DNA from: Arthrinium phaeospermum
Lineage: Eukaryota; Ascomycota; Sordariomycetes; Amphisphaeriales; Apiosporaceae
NCBI GenBank assembly: GCA_006503535.1
Contig: QYRS01000007.1
Location: 2,294,001-2,358,000 of the forward strand
Length of the DNA stretch: 64,000 nucleotides
Reading direction: 5' to 3'
Shown here: one piece after another, positions 31,584 to 44,218 of the stretch
Layout of the letters: the number at the start of each line of letters is the position of its first letter
Numbering within the stretch: position 1 is the stretch's first letter
Position numbers and translations under genes: made by a program
Notes under the pieces: generated by a model
Databases searched by the model: none
Seen by the model: the letters and a program-made list of their open reading frames with translations, nothing else
What the model was told of the DNA's origin: nothing

Positions 31584-34500
31584 ATGCCAGCGGCCATGGA
31601 AGTAATCAATGGCCACCATGCCATGCCGCCGTCCGTGGCAGCCGAGAATGGCAGCCGAGAGGAAGAACGGGAGAGGGAAATCGAAAGGGAATGGGAAGAA
31701 AGAGCAGGACGTAGCCCGATACGAGAAAACCAAAAGCAGCAGCTCCCTTCGCCGTCCCGAACACCACCCCCAACCGACCCGTTTCCCACTTTCGAGGTCA
31801 CGGCCTCTACCCCAGTGACGACCCATATCCCACGACCCGACCCTCGAGCCAACGGCCCAGAAAATGGACGGAAAATGGAGGAGCAACAAGATGCACCTGA
31901 TAGGGCGGCGGCCTTGACGAACGAATCCGTGTCCAATTCCGACAACACCGACGTCGACACGCACCCCCCGGCACCCCCGACAAACCACAAGGTGCCCAAA
32001 CGGGCACCGTCAACCAGCAAGAAAGAAGGCGCCAGCGAAAGGGTTCGAAAATTATCGGCATCCCAAATGCAAGCTCTCGCGGCTTCGCCTGAGTCACTGC
32101 CAGTCGCTGTGGTTCCTGGGGACGACCAGGAGGCAGTCAAGACAGCACCCCTCAGCATGCCGCGCAAACCAAACGGGGGTGAATATCCCATGTCGGCTGG
32201 TGCTGTTGAGACAGCAGCACGCCCCTCGATGGCCGAGCAGCTCCAAGACAGCATCCAATTGGCCATGAACGGACAGAAGAAGAGCAAGACACCAAACTCG
32301 ACCCCTATCACCAGGACTCTGCCGGAGCCTCTGCGGCCCCATGCGCTTTCGGAGGCGGTTGGAATCGCCCCCCAGATGGCTTCCGAGTTTAGACGGCCGA
32401 TCGTTGGCTCAAGAACTCTTTCCACGCCGCCCATCAATCGCATGGCGAATACAGGTCCCGTCATCCCGAAGCCCAGTTCTGCCCGCCGCAACTCGTTCAA
32501 CCCTTCTCGCCCACCTCCTTTGAACCTCGGTCCGTCCAGCAACCACGGCTCTCTCCCTCAACGGAAGCCTTCCACAAAGCAGAAGCCAGATCCCCCGCCC
32601 CCGCCCCCGGATGTTGACCGTGGAGACCGGGGACACAAGACCGAACTGTCGCCTCCCGCCCCGATCCAAGAATCTGTACCTCTTCCTCCTACGTCTCTAC
32701 ATACTCACTTGCAGCTTGAGCTTGCTGGAGTTCGACCTAGTCCATTGTACATATATCGTCATCAGTCTGAGGACATACCCTACGAGTCCAGTGCCGTCAA
32801 GTTTGAGCGGCTGCTGAATGCTTTGCTCTTGCCTCCTTACCTCGAATCCGCCTTGACTTTCGGCGCTTTGGCGTGCCTGGACGCCTTCCTTTACACATTC
32901 ACCTTGCTTCCTCTACGGTTTGTAATCGCTATCGGTGTCCTTATCAAGTGGTGGGCTTACCTGTTCTGGAAAGAGGTCAAGTGGATGGTGGGCTATGTCT
33001 ACCAGGGCATCTGGCGTCTTTGGAGGCGGGGCCGCCGGGGTCGAAGTCCGTCCCGAGGCCCTCGCAATGACGGTGACAGCCGGACCGCCAGCGAAGCCGA
33101 GGGGAGCCGAAGCCGGGCGCGGGACCATCTCCATTCCATCGATGCTAAGACCAATTCGATGTCGGAGACGGCGCGCTTGAATGGAAACGGCGGATTGCAC
33201 CCGCCCAAACATGCTCTCCCGCCGAGGAACACGCCAACGGGAGCCCGACATCGTAGGACGAAGTCGATGCCGTCGAACCTCACCTCGTTCCACAAGGCCG
33301 ATCTCCTCCAGGGCGCAGTGATCCTCTGCAGCTCGCTTGCTCTGATGAATGTGGACGCGAGTCGCATGTATCACTTCATTCGAGCGCAATCCGCCATGAA
33401 GCTCTACGTCATTTTCAACCTTCTCGAGGTCGGTGACCGTCTGCTCTCGGCGATCGGGCAGGACATTCTCGAGTGCCTCTTTAGCTCCGAGACTCTGTCT
33501 AGGAATAGCTCAGGGCGGTCCAAGCTCCTTTTGCCATTTGGCATGTTCCTGTTGACGCTGGCATACAACGTGATCCATGCTGTCTGCTTGTTTTACCAAG
33601 TAATCACGCTCAACGTTGCTGTCAACTCGTACTCCAATGCCCTGCTTTCGCTGCTCATGTCGAACCAGTTCGTGGAAATCAAGGGCAGCGTTTTCAAACG
33701 CATTGAGAAAGAGAACCTCTTCCAGCTTACCTGCGCTGATGTTGTGGAACGGTTCCAGCTGTGGATCATTCTCATCATCATTGGTCTTCGCAACATAGTG
33801 GAAGTCGGAGGTCTATCTGTGCCTGGAGCCGGTAGCGAAGCGGATGGAATGGGCTCAGGGCCCGGCCCGGTGCACACGGCATCGAACTTACCAGCCAGCT
33901 TTACCCTCCTCCCCTCGTGGATGTTCTCGGGCGAAGTCCTGTCACCTTTTCTGATCGTGATCGGTAGCGAGATGCTGGTGGACTGGATCAAGCATGCGTA
34001 CATCAACAAGTTCAACAATGTCAAGCCTACCATCTACCGACGGATGCTTGATATCTTGTGCAAGGACTACTATACCAACGTACGTTACGACATCGCTCCA
34101 TATTATTCTTGACTTATAGACTCAACTGACTGATAATATATTTGTAGGCTTTTGGTGCTCCGGCGCTGACACGGAGAATTGGACTCCCGCTACTACCTCT
34201 CTCATGTCTCTTCATTCGGGCATCGGTGCAGATCTACCATATGTTCCTGTCAACACACTTACCACCGCCAATCCCTACATCTACTGCCTCGACCGACCTC
34301 TCGGTGGAATCCTCGGCCCCTTCATCTCCCGCTATGATGGCCGCGCTTGAGCACCTCGACTCGGTAATCCGCAATGCACTAGGTCGTGCTGTTTACGGAC
34401 ACCCTTACTCGTCACCTCAGGAACGGCCGTTCTGGGTCTTCACCTCGGACGACGCCATCGCTCTGCTGACTATGGCGACCTTCTTCTTCCTGGCGTGGGT

Positions 34501-34840
34501 GGTGCTGCTGGTGGTCAAGCTGATCCTGGGCATGGCGCTGCTCCGGTACTCGCGGGACCGGTACGCGGCGACGCGGATGAGGGAGCAGGCCCTCGCGTCG
34601 GGCCAGGGCAGCAGCAAGCGCGAGAGCTTCTACCAGCCCGGTAAGCGCATTGGCGGGTTTGGCGCCGTCGAGCTCGGCGAGGACCGCAGGCGCATGATAT
34701 ATGCCGACGACCCCGAGGGGCTCAAGCGGATGGAGGCGCGCGACCGCAAGGGGGCCGAGATGTCCAAGAAGATGGAGATGGGGGATGATGGGCTGGAGAA
34801 GGTTACGCGGTACGAGATGATTGCCAAGAGGATTTGGTAG
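31584..34840 (+). CDS. TAPT1/Emp65-family (DUF747) membrane protein
   Basis: Two exons, 31584-34079 and 34148-34840, with a 68-nt phase-0 intron, giving 1062 residues. The first 380 residues are a polar, Pro/Ser-rich, probably disordered extension. The conserved core has FERLLNALLLPPYLESALTF, several hydrophobic segments, FHKADLLQGAVILCSSLALM, MKLYVIFNLLEVGDRLLSAIGQDI, QFVEIKGSVFKR, NLFQLTCADVVERFQLW and SEMLVDWIKHAYINKFN, all hallmarks of the family (human TAPT1, yeast Emp65). Members are ER membrane proteins; yeast Emp65 works with the SUN-domain protein Slp1 in protecting folding-membrane proteins. A final membrane segment lies near WVVLLVVKLILGMALL, followed by a basic tail. The fungal N-terminal extension is not conserved. 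Confidence 0.93.
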
Positions 34841-37119
34841 TAGGATGATGGCCCTCAAGGAAGTAGCAAGTGGCCATCATCGTCATCACGTTTTGTCTTT
34901 CAAATTCATGTTGCCACCGGGTTTGTTTCTTAGCGACGGGTCACTCGTGCAGGGGCATTTACTGGCGTTTGAAGCATAGCGACGCATCTACATCATAGGT
35001 CACTTACAACATCACATTAAAAATTAAAGACCCTTTACGACTGATTGCCTACATGTATTTTGGTCCAACTCAACTTTGATGGGGAAGCATTTGAGCCGAA
35101 CACGACTTGCCTGTTGTGGCTGTCGTCCAAAGTTTCACAACATCGGAACGCAAAGTGCAACAGGAATGCACATCATGATGGGCATCACCGAGATCCCTGA
35201 AGTCCATCAAATACACATACATGGTGAGGTTGAAAATGATTACTTGCCTAGATGAACTTGCATCGACCTACCTACAGTAACCTTGCCCGAGATCCGTGTC
35301 TGGCCGAGCACTGACGATCTAACTCCTCCGGCACTGAACATCTTCAAGTTACGTAACTCAATAGCTGCGGTAGAGTGGCTATGATCAATGCAAGAGCCGG
35401 ACCTGCTTCATATGGCTTATCCGATCCGCTCTCAGCGTGTGGTCTACATATTTATGATTCTCGCGCCTTGGACGGAACAGGCAGGTATATACCTGTCCAC
35501 ACACACATTTGTTGTTTAGCTCGCCAAGCTGCCCCTCCGCCATTTCTCCGAGCACGTTCCAGATTGAGGCGGCATTGATGGCATCGGAAAACTAAACATA
35601 GATACCCTGTTCTTCTGTCTACATGGGAATTCCCAACCATTGGGACAAATTGCTTGCACATGACCGGCTATCTTATCTCTGCTGATGTTTGCTACTTCAA
35701 CTATTTCACTCTGGTCTAGCTGTGTGCTGTCAGCTGCATCAATGGTTACCATGGTTGACACTTCTTAAGAGCGACTACCTGCCATCTGGCTAGTCCTCCG
35801 ACGAGTGATCAACAACGGTTGGTAGCACTTGCAGTGTTTGGGGCATTGGCGTGAGCTAGGTTGGGGTCATTACGACGCTGGGGTACCTTTTTCGGAATCA
35901 AATCCGGGGTGGTTGCAGACTTGCAGGCTCACCCCGCGCTCCACCCATGTCGAAGAACGCCCAGCTTGATGGCGGGGAAGGAAATCCAACCAAGCGCCCA
36001 TGCTAGCAATTCCGTTGATTGATAGCAATCCTCCAGCTCGACGAAGAAGGCGCTCAAGTGATTTTCAGGATGGCGATAGATCAGTCTAACATTATCGGGA
36101 TTTGTGCAGAACAGTTCTAGATAGCCTTGATTGATGAATGTGGTCGGCGACATTGAGGCTACGGCGCCCAGACGGCTTTCGGGCGCTGTAGGTTTTACAG
36201 CGACAAATTGCCAACCCAGCCCCGGCGCTGATCGCCGCGAAGCCGCCCTGTATGCAACACGGTAGAGTTTGGGTTACAGCTTGGCAGCCCTGGCACTTTC
36301 CCAAAAAGCAACCACTGCCCGCGAATTGATGCCCACGTGGTGGAGGCTGTTGTTACCCACCCTTGGCGTGGAGTAATTATCGGACTCCTAGAGATCCGGA
36401 AAGAATGAAGCTATCTGCATCTTTACCTCTCATTTTGTCATGACGAATGCGGTGGCCTTGGGGGGGGTCGCAGACAGACAGTATGGCGGCAGGTGGTATC
36501 GTCGCCAAGGCCATCGGACCTACCACACTTTTAGGCGCACGCAATGTGTTCCCTCCATAGTGAATTGGGAGATTGCCAACCACCAATTGCCGTCTGCGAC
36601 CGAGTCATGCCCGAGCAAGACGCCCAGCGGAGAGGCCACTGGAATAGCGGAGGAGGCAAGGGACCAGGCACCAGGCACGTCCCCGTTCCGGGATGTGCCT
36701 TTTCTTAGCGGCTGAGGTAGATTACCTACCCGTTTGAGATATCAGCTCGCCCGGCAGTGTGTGTGCCTGGCTGGCTGGCCTGCATGCGCTCACGGGACCG
36801 GAGGGTGTGTGAGGATTCTGCCACCACCTCCGTCCTTGCAGACCGACCGGCCCCTTCGGCAGCATTTGGAAGCCCCGTGCACGAATGGGACCCAAGCGGT
36901 GAGAGAACATGGGACGGGACATCAATATAAATGCCCTGTCCTCGCCATCCGTGGATATTGGATCTGAAGGTTTCCTGATCACCAGCCCTCTTCGCCTGCC
37001 TGTCCCACGCTCACTCAAAGTCCAACTACCCAACCGACTTGTCCATTCTTTCCAACCCTTCAAGACATCCAGAATCCCACGACTCACTCCAGGTCCCATC
37101 CAAACCACCAACCGTCACC
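34841..37119. other. 2.3-kb intergenic, cutinase promoter at right end
   Basis: Nothing recognised in the left 2 kb. The right end includes the likely TATA element of the cutinase gene and a C-rich leader. Confidence 0.5.
36926..36932 (+). promoter_or_regulatory. Candidate TATA box of cutinase gene
   Basis: TATAAAT lies about 190 bp upstream of the cutinase ATG and is followed by a long C/T-rich leader, a common arrangement for strongly regulated fungal secreted enzymes. Assigned by sequence match and position only. Confidence 0.4.
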
Positions 37120-37910
37120 ATGAAGTTCACCCGCTCGCTCCTGACCGCGGCCCTCGCGGCCTCCGTGTCCGCCAGCCCGATCGCCGCCGACAAGTCGATC
37201 GTCATCGACATGACCGAGCAGGAGATGGCCAAGGCCCAGGCCTACGACGCCGAGATCCGTGCCAACGTCGGCACCACCGCCAACGAGTTCACTAACGGCG
37301 GTTGCCGCGATGTCGTACTCGTATTCGCACGCGGCACTGGCCAGTCCGGCAACATGGTATGTCCTTATATCCGGTTGTGACTTACACCGTCACACGTTTT
37401 GAGACTGTATGAGCTCGTTACTAATCAATGCAACAGGGAGAGATGCCCGGCCCCGCCCTGGCCAACGCCCTGAAGTCGGCCCTGGGCGACGCCCGCGTCG
37501 CCGCCCAGGGCGTGGCCTACTCGGCCTCGCTGCTGGGCAACCTGAACAGCGGCGGCGCCCCGGCCAACGAGGCGCAGCAGATGGCGACGCTGGTCGGGCA
37601 GGTGGCGTCCAAGTGCCCGTCGTCCTCGATTGTCATCGCGGGCTACTCGCAGGGCGCGGCCCTGGTGCACCGGGCGGCGGAGCGGCTGACGGCCGCGGCC
37701 CGGGCCCGCGTCGCCGCCGCCGTCACGTTCGGCGACACGCAGAACCAGCAGGACGGCGCCCGCGTCCCCACCATCGACGCGGCCAAGACGCGCATCTTCT
37801 GCAACGACGGCGACCGCGTCTGCGAGGGCACACTCATCATCACGGGGGCGCACAGCGACTACACGGGCAGCGTCGCGCCGGCGGTCAGCTTCATTCAGTC
37901 CAAGGTCTAA
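37120..37910 (+). CDS. Cutinase (carbohydrate esterase family 5)
   Basis: Secreted serine esterase that hydrolyses cutin or similar polyesters. Exons 37120-37356 and 37437-37910 join in phase 0 across an 80-nt intron to give 236 residues. Signal peptide MKFTRSLLTAALAASVSA is followed by a short propeptide and the core. Seen: CRDVVLVFARGTGQSGN with the oxyanion-hole serine region, the nucleophile motif GYSQGAALVH, the disulfide/acid motif CNDGDRVCEG containing the catalytic aspartate, and the catalytic histidine in GAHSDYTG. Cysteines match the usual two disulfides. Length and order are standard for the family. It lies 1.2 kb from a Zn2Cys6 regulator on the same strand. Confidence 0.95.
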
Positions 37911-39095
37911 GGCAGGATGGCGCAGGGTCATGAGAAGAAGCGCAGTGTGGGGCTTTGATTGAACTGTGGTTGCTGGGTCGTGCTGAGCCAGGAACGGAAG
38001 TTGTGAGAGTTGGTGGGAACCTGGAAAATGTCTTTGTTGACAGCTTGCGAAAAAGGGGGCGGGGTTGACGGTGTAATATTGGGAAGATACTCCATACCAG
38101 TCAATTCAATATCGTTTTCCCGACAGGATGGTCGTTGCTTAGCTACGGGGACATGAAAGCTTCCCAGTAATGTCTTTGTCTTGCCCAGGAACTTGATATC
38201 GTCGGCCCTGCATGGGCCAGTGGCTCAGTCCCACACGGACGGGGCTCCCTGTTGGAACATTGGGCAGTACCCGGGACCGGCACCGGTGTTATGTACTGTA
38301 ATTGTGCGTTGTGGCACGAGTACTCCGTAGGTACTGCCATCACTGAAGCTGGACTGCAATAAGCCACAACAGAACCAAGAACGCGTCATGGGGTAAGCAA
38401 AAATCGGGTAGAGGTGCTGTGCCGCGCTCCAATACAGGGGAAAGTTTTCCGACAGGAGCGCATTGGCTGTCTTTCTCCTGGTCTGGGGGCGTCAATGATA
38501 CCCTTGGCACCTGCTATACCCAGAGGAGGCAATAGAGGAAGCTGAATATGTTACATTGGGAAGATAGCATGGAGATAATCACTCTCAGCCCCAATTCTGA
38601 CGGGTTGATTTAGTTGCAATGGGATGCACTTTGAGAGGGTACCCGCTGAAGCTCTGTCCATGTAGCATGGTTTCTATTTCTGGCGTCGTCGTGCTAGCTA
38701 ACCCCAGCAGCGGTAGATCCGTCCCTCTCATGGCCGTACAAGGCTACCTGCTTTCTAAGCTTATCCCGTTGGAATGGTTCGGTTTCATTGTAGCCAAGCT
38801 GCCTCTCGTGTGGCTTTCCTCCAACGGAAATACAAGGTCCTGAGTTTGCGTGGTCTTGCCAGGGGAGTGTGGCAATGACCACCGGGCATAATAGTGGGTA
38901 AGTCTCGAGCTGTGCCGCAGCTATGGGCACATAGTGTTCACCGTCGAGACTGTGATCAGAACAAATGATTAATCACCTCACACAGCACGATCTTGTTTCC
39001 TCCATTATACCCTAGGCATCAAAGTCGTAACAACCTCAGTATCGATTTCAATATTCTTACTCGGGTGGAGAATCTCTTGACACCAACTAAGTATC
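37911..39095. other. Intergenic, nothing recognised
   Basis: About 1.2 kb between cutinase and the transcription factor. Small frames show no support. Confidence 0.5.
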
Positions 39096-41164
39096 ATGCA
39101 GGAAGAAACGTTCCAATCCATACCAAGTATAACGGCCACAACACGAAAAAGGATAGGAAGGAAGGGAATAAGCAAAGTAAGAACGGGTTGTGCCACCTGC
39201 AAGTAAGCCCCGCCTTGTGTCATCTAGGAGCATTTCTGAAACCGGCAGCTAGCTAACACAGGCACGTCTGAAGGGCTCGAAAGGTCAAGTGTGACGAAGC
39301 AAGGCCGAAATGTATGCGATGTATAAAGGCGGGCCGCCCATGTGGTGGCTACCGGAAGTCGAGCCAGGCCGATCCCCTCTTGGGCCAGATTGCCAGGCCA
39401 CTCCGTACCCTTCCCGACATCAGCAGCGACGGGGAAGCCCATGCGTTCGAGTTCTACCAGCTGGTCACGGCGCCCATGCTCTCGTATGGGCCCGTCGACC
39501 ATGACTTTTGGTCGGACCTGGTCCTCCAGTTTTGCCATTCGGACCCGCCAGTCCGTCATGCTGTGTTCGCATTGAGCAGCTTCCACGAGAGCATGATCCG
39601 CCAAAGTACGGCCAAAATACGCCCACAACCGCTATTCGGCCTAGAGCAGTACAACAAAGCCATCTGCCTGCTCCGGGACAGCATTCGGCAAGGAAAAGCC
39701 GATACGTTGGTACCACTTCTGAGCACCTTGCTGTTCATCAGCCTAGAGTACATGCAGATGAACCGAAAAGGTGCCTTCGAGTGCATCGTGAATGGGCGAC
39801 GGTTTCTCAGCGACAACCCGCTCAGAAACAAGCTCACTATGTCGCAACTGGACGTGATCAAGCAACACATCGTGCCGCTCTTCGCCCGAGTCGGGGCCGT
39901 CGTCATGTTCCTCGGCTTGCCAGACAGTGCCGCTTGGCCAAAGCCCATTCCCAGGGGGCTGAACGCGTTCTACGAGACACCGGCCGCCTTCCTGTCGGTC
40001 AAGCAGGCCCGTGACAGCCTGTACACATTCGCCAGCGAGATCTGGCAGTACACCCTGGTGCTGCACACAAAGACGCACGAGCTGAAGATGAGGACTAGCC
40101 AGGATGTCTCTGGCCGCTCGCAATTCCTCCGCCGACTGCAACAGTGGTATGCGGCTTTCGTCATGGTGAAGATGTCGGCTCCCGGCGACCCGCAGTCGCA
40201 GGGCATGATGTGCCAGTTGGAAATGACCTACCACGCCACGTGCATCATGTTGACAACAACGACCCGCAAAGACAGCGAAGAGGCGTTGTTCGACGAGCAA
40301 CTCGGCTCATTCGTGTCTATAATCCCTCTCGCCGACAGATTCGTGTCGCTCATGGAAAGATGCGGAGCTATTCATGGACACGACACGTCGCCATTCTCGG
40401 AGGACGGCAACGTTGAAGCGGGGTCGGGCGCCAACAATTTGTCAGGAGATCACATGCCGTTCTCGTTTGATGTCTGCTTCACTACTACCTTGTTCGTCGT
40501 GGCCGTCAAGTGCAGGCATCCCATCATCAGGCGGTCGGCCCTCAAGCTTATGTACCGCTGCGGTAACAAGCACGAGGCGCTGTTGAACTCGTGGGAGATG
40601 ACCCAGGCGGCCGCCAGGATAGTCCAAGCGGAGACGGAAATGTCATGGAAGCATCACAAGGAACTATGTTTGGAAAGCTTACGGGATCATAGCCAGGCCC
40701 CTCACCGTCACTTTGGAGGACAAATACACCCACCCGATCATCAGCAGCAACATTACACGCCAGTCTCCTCTGACGGCACCCACGATCCCTACACGACGAC
40801 CAAGACCGGGCTTTACTCTATTCAACCACAGCAGGAAGAGGAGTCCCAACTGATGATCTACGCTCGGTCCTCGTCAGAGGAAGATACCTTACACGAGCTG
40901 GAGGATGTGGCAGCATCCAGCAATGACGACTCGGTGTTATCCGCCGAGGCTGGCAAGCCCGAGACTGGATACACGACGGGGAGAGGCAGTAGTAGTCGCC
41001 TGTCATCGATGCATGAGGGGGTTGCGCGAGTAGAGACCGAAAGCATACAGGCCGTCATGGAGGACACGGAGTTTCCGGCCTCATGGCTGCTGCCTCCGTT
41101 TGGCCTACCCGAAGATCTTCGGATGACGGGTTGGATTTGCCACGAAATTCCGTGGACGGCTTGA
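39096..41164 (+). CDS. Zn2Cys6 transcription factor
   Basis: Exon 1 (39096-39202) starts MQEETFQSIPSITATTRK and encodes a basic stretch and the first two cysteines. Exon 2 (39274-41164) completes the zinc cluster. The intron of 71 nt splits the lysine codon right after Cys2. The joined cluster reads CATCKARKVKCDEARPKC then MRCIKAGRPC: spacing C-x2-C-x6-C-x6-C-x2-C-x6-C, canonical for GAL4-type binuclear zinc clusters. The first visible AG (CACAG at 39258-39262) would give a stop, so the acceptor at 39272-39273 is used. The remaining 600 residues look like a fungal-specific regulatory domain of the Fungal_trans_2 type (FWSDLVLQFCHSDPPVRHAV, then GAFECIVNGRRFL). The C-terminus is polar and disordered. 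Total 665 residues. Target genes are unknown; cutinase is a neighbour. Confidence 0.92.
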
Positions 41165-41642
41165 AGACAATGGAAAATCATGGATGGCAATAAGTATTAC
41201 TCATGCTATGGTCGAATGTTATACAAAGTGAAATTGGATCATGGACAGGATAAGTTTCTTCTTTTGCATACCGGGATGTAATATCTCGCAAACCTCCATT
41301 TTAGGAATGACCATTGGTATGTGGCGGCATTCTTTGTTATAAGACGGTTCCATTCTGCTGGAATGCACACCCATGCCGCCACTGCGTTTCTGCCAAAACC
41401 CAAACATTTTGCTCCCTCCCAGAACATCATTACACAAATAATTGGCATTCTAACAGCAACAGGAATCACCGCTTTCATGAACTGGCCGAAAATTGCGTGC
41501 TTTCAGTACACATATAATGACTTACCTTGGGCCAACTTTTATCATAATATAAATGACGCTACAAGGCCCGACGGGGACTGATTAAGTACTTGGAGTATCC
41601 CACATCAAGGCACATATTAACTAACGACAAAATTGAATCAAT
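41165..41642. other. Intergenic, nothing recognised
   Basis: About 480 bp between co-oriented genes, AT-richer than its surroundings. No element recognised. Confidence 0.5.
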
Positions 41643-43331
41643 ATGCCGTCATCTCGATCTTCATCTTCTTCCTCGTCAGAGCCAGAAGCCAAGCGCGCCC
41701 GGCACAATGGTCCGGAACTGGAGGGCCCCGGGAAGGAGCTCCTCGAGGGCCTTCGCCTCATCCTCGAAAAGCAGAACCATCTTTTCGCATGCGGCGGCTC
41801 TCTTCCTATCGGAAAACCGGGGAAGAAAGAGGAAACTGGTAGCAAGTCCCCGGGTCCCGCAACCGAACTGGAGAAGAAGGACGAAACTGCGAGCATGTCA
41901 CCGGATCTCGCAAGCGAACCGAAAAAGCAACACGACCCCATCACTATCCGCTGGGACATGAATGATGGCGATGGTAGAATTGCAGCAACACTATGTGCCA
42001 AGCTCAACCTACCAATCGTCCCTTGGGCCGGAGATCAGTCCAACCTGGAGCGACTGGTCCAACATTGCCAACCCGCCACCTTCGGCCGCGGCGGTAAAGA
42101 CGTTTATGACGAGAGCTATCGCCAGGCTGGCAAAATGGACACAACCAAATTCTGTACTACATTCGACCCTTACTCCACGGGCATCATTGATGCGGTGGCC
42201 CAAGTGCTGCTGCCGAGCGTCTACGACTCTGTCACCCATCGCGGAGTCCGAGCCGAACTCTACAAGCTCAATGTGTACTCTGGGCCGTCAGGCAAGTTCA
42301 AGCCCCACGTCGACACGCCGCGGTCCCGAGGCCAGTTCGGGTCCCTTGTTGTCTGCCTCCCCGTCGAGCACGAGGGCGGTCAGCTCAAGGTCCGTCACAA
42401 GGGCGAAGAGACGACCTTCGACTGGAGCACCCCCAACAACAAAGCCGACGGAAAGAAGGGCGAACCCTATAATAGCAATGCCGCCGTGCAATGGGCTGCC
42501 TTCTACAGCGATTGCGAGCACGAGGTCCTCGAGGTCACGCGCGGTCACCGAATCACCCTGACCTACAACCTGTTCGCCGTCCGCGGCTCCGGGCGCATGA
42601 CGGGCCACTCGCTGTCTCCGAACCCTCTTAACCCGACACACTTGCCGTTGTTTGACACGATACAGCGGACCATGTCCCAAGACCCCTTTAATGGTCAAGG
42701 TAAGTAATCCAGGCAGACAAGCAGGTCATCCGATCGTACCAACTGGCGCATTACTGACGATGTCGAATAATCATCAGGAGGCACCATCGGCGTCTGGTGC
42801 TCGCACGCCTACGCGCATAACCACAAGACCGAGTCGCCCCTCCCGGACGCGCTCAAGGGCCTCGACGCGGTCCTCTGGGAGATTTTCCAGTACCTGAAGC
42901 TCGACCCGCAGATCAAGCCCGTCCTGAAGATCGCCGAGCACCTCTACAACTCCTTCGCGGAATGGTACGAAGAACACCCCGATCACGACGGTCCCCCTCC
43001 CGATGCCGATGCCGAAAAATACGGGATTTGGGGGGACGATGAGCTGGGGCTGCTGCTGCCCAAGGCGATGCCGTCGCCGGGTTGGGTCGTCGGACACAAG
43101 TTCGGCAAGCCGGACCTAGACAATGACCAGCTCGAGGAGCTGTGGCAGTTTCATTACCTGTACACCCGGTTCGGCGAGTACGCCACGGAGCCCATCCATT
43201 GGTTGACCAAGGCGCCGGGCAAGGGGGAGTTGCAGATGGCGTATACCGCGTATGGCAACGAAGCAATGACGGAGACACAGTACTCTAATTGCGCTATTCT
43301 GGTGACGATTCCTCCGAAACAGACCAAGTAG
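41643..43331 (+). CDS. 2OG-Fe(II) oxygenase family protein
   Basis: Exons 41643-42699 and 42778-43331 join in frame across a 78-nt intron to give 536 residues. After a Ser-rich and charged N-terminus (about 110 residues) comes a double-stranded beta-helix core of the prolyl-4-hydroxylase-like type. Seen: YKLNVYSGPSGKFKPHVDTP with the HxD iron ligands, FGSLVVCLPVEHEGGQLKV, then WAAFYSDCEHEVLEVTRGHR with the distal histidine and the arginine that binds 2-oxoglutarate. The region after the intron (GVWCSHAYAHNHK and on) is a fungus-specific C-terminal extension of unknown role. No targeting signal. Substrate unknown; protein hydroxylation is plausible but not shown. Confidence 0.9.
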
Positions 43332-44218
43332 TAGTTGGGGGATGGGGAGTATTGACAAGGGGCCGCCACGCGCCGTGTGTGTAATATCGGTCTGGGTGGC
43401 AGGCTCGGCCCCTAATTCGCAGGTTTAAAAGTTCTAGTAACGTTATCTTTATTTCATAAGTCGCGACTGATTTGATCGCGTCAAATCTCGCTTGTAGCTA
43501 TTCAGGAGTGGGATTGGTTGGCTGTTGCAAGGCCTGCCGTTTAAGACAGGATTTGGGAATGGCATCCTGGAGGGGGGTTGTGGTGGCACAGCTCGGCTGT
43601 ACTTGTTCGACTTGGGTAGTAGATGACGCAGCCCCTTGCCAGATAGGAAAGAATAATTCTTCCTCTCCTACCTCGTGTCGTATTTGGAAAGATTGCATGT
43701 GATGCTGGAAGTGATTGCGCGCACGAAACTGGGTTGGTGGCGGTAGAGCATGGAAAAAGAAGCGAGCAGTGTCTTGGATTTCCACTCGATCGCGGGTCAG
43801 CGCAGCTCTGTGCGAGGCCGCTGGGATTACACCCGTAAAACGTGAGCGGTCGGCAAATTGCAATAGATCCTGCACGCTGTAGTTGCTCATGCGATTTAGA
43901 ATGCGTAGGTAGGCTGTCACACGGCAGCCGTTGGGCTTACGTTCTCTGTGTATCTTATCTTTGTGTTGGGGTGACGCCGATCGGCGCCCGGCAACAAGGT
44001 GCTTCTCTCTTGGCTGGCTCACCCATCTTTCTTTCAACATTTATTTCTACGTCTTCAAATTTGGCATGTCTCCAGGTCCAACGGGCTCAAGTCTCAAGCA
44101 ACATGCTGTAGCGACCAATTCCCGATTCCTCCGCCGAAGGATCCAGCGTTGTCTCCGGAGCTGACGGAGAGAGAAAGAGGGCTTTACAGCCAGCCCCTCG
44201 TGTGTGGCGCACCCAACA
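43332..44218. other. Intergenic, nothing firm
   Basis: About 890 bp. A 180-codon minus-strand frame (43498-44040) is open here but has no recognisable domain, so I do not call it a gene. Confidence 0.45.

Noticed and set aside
31491..32542. Minus-strand frames of 165 and 332 codons
   Set aside because: Antisense to the disordered N-terminal extension of the TAPT1/Emp65-family gene, which continues in frame to a conserved core.
39258..39262. CACAG as the acceptor of the zinc-cluster intron
   Set aside because: Using it gives a stop codon three codons later; the acceptor at 39272-39273 restores the full six-cysteine cluster.
43498..44040. 180-codon minus-strand frame
   Set aside because: No family resemblance, no targeting signal and no splice partners. 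Could be real, but the sequence alone does not support it.
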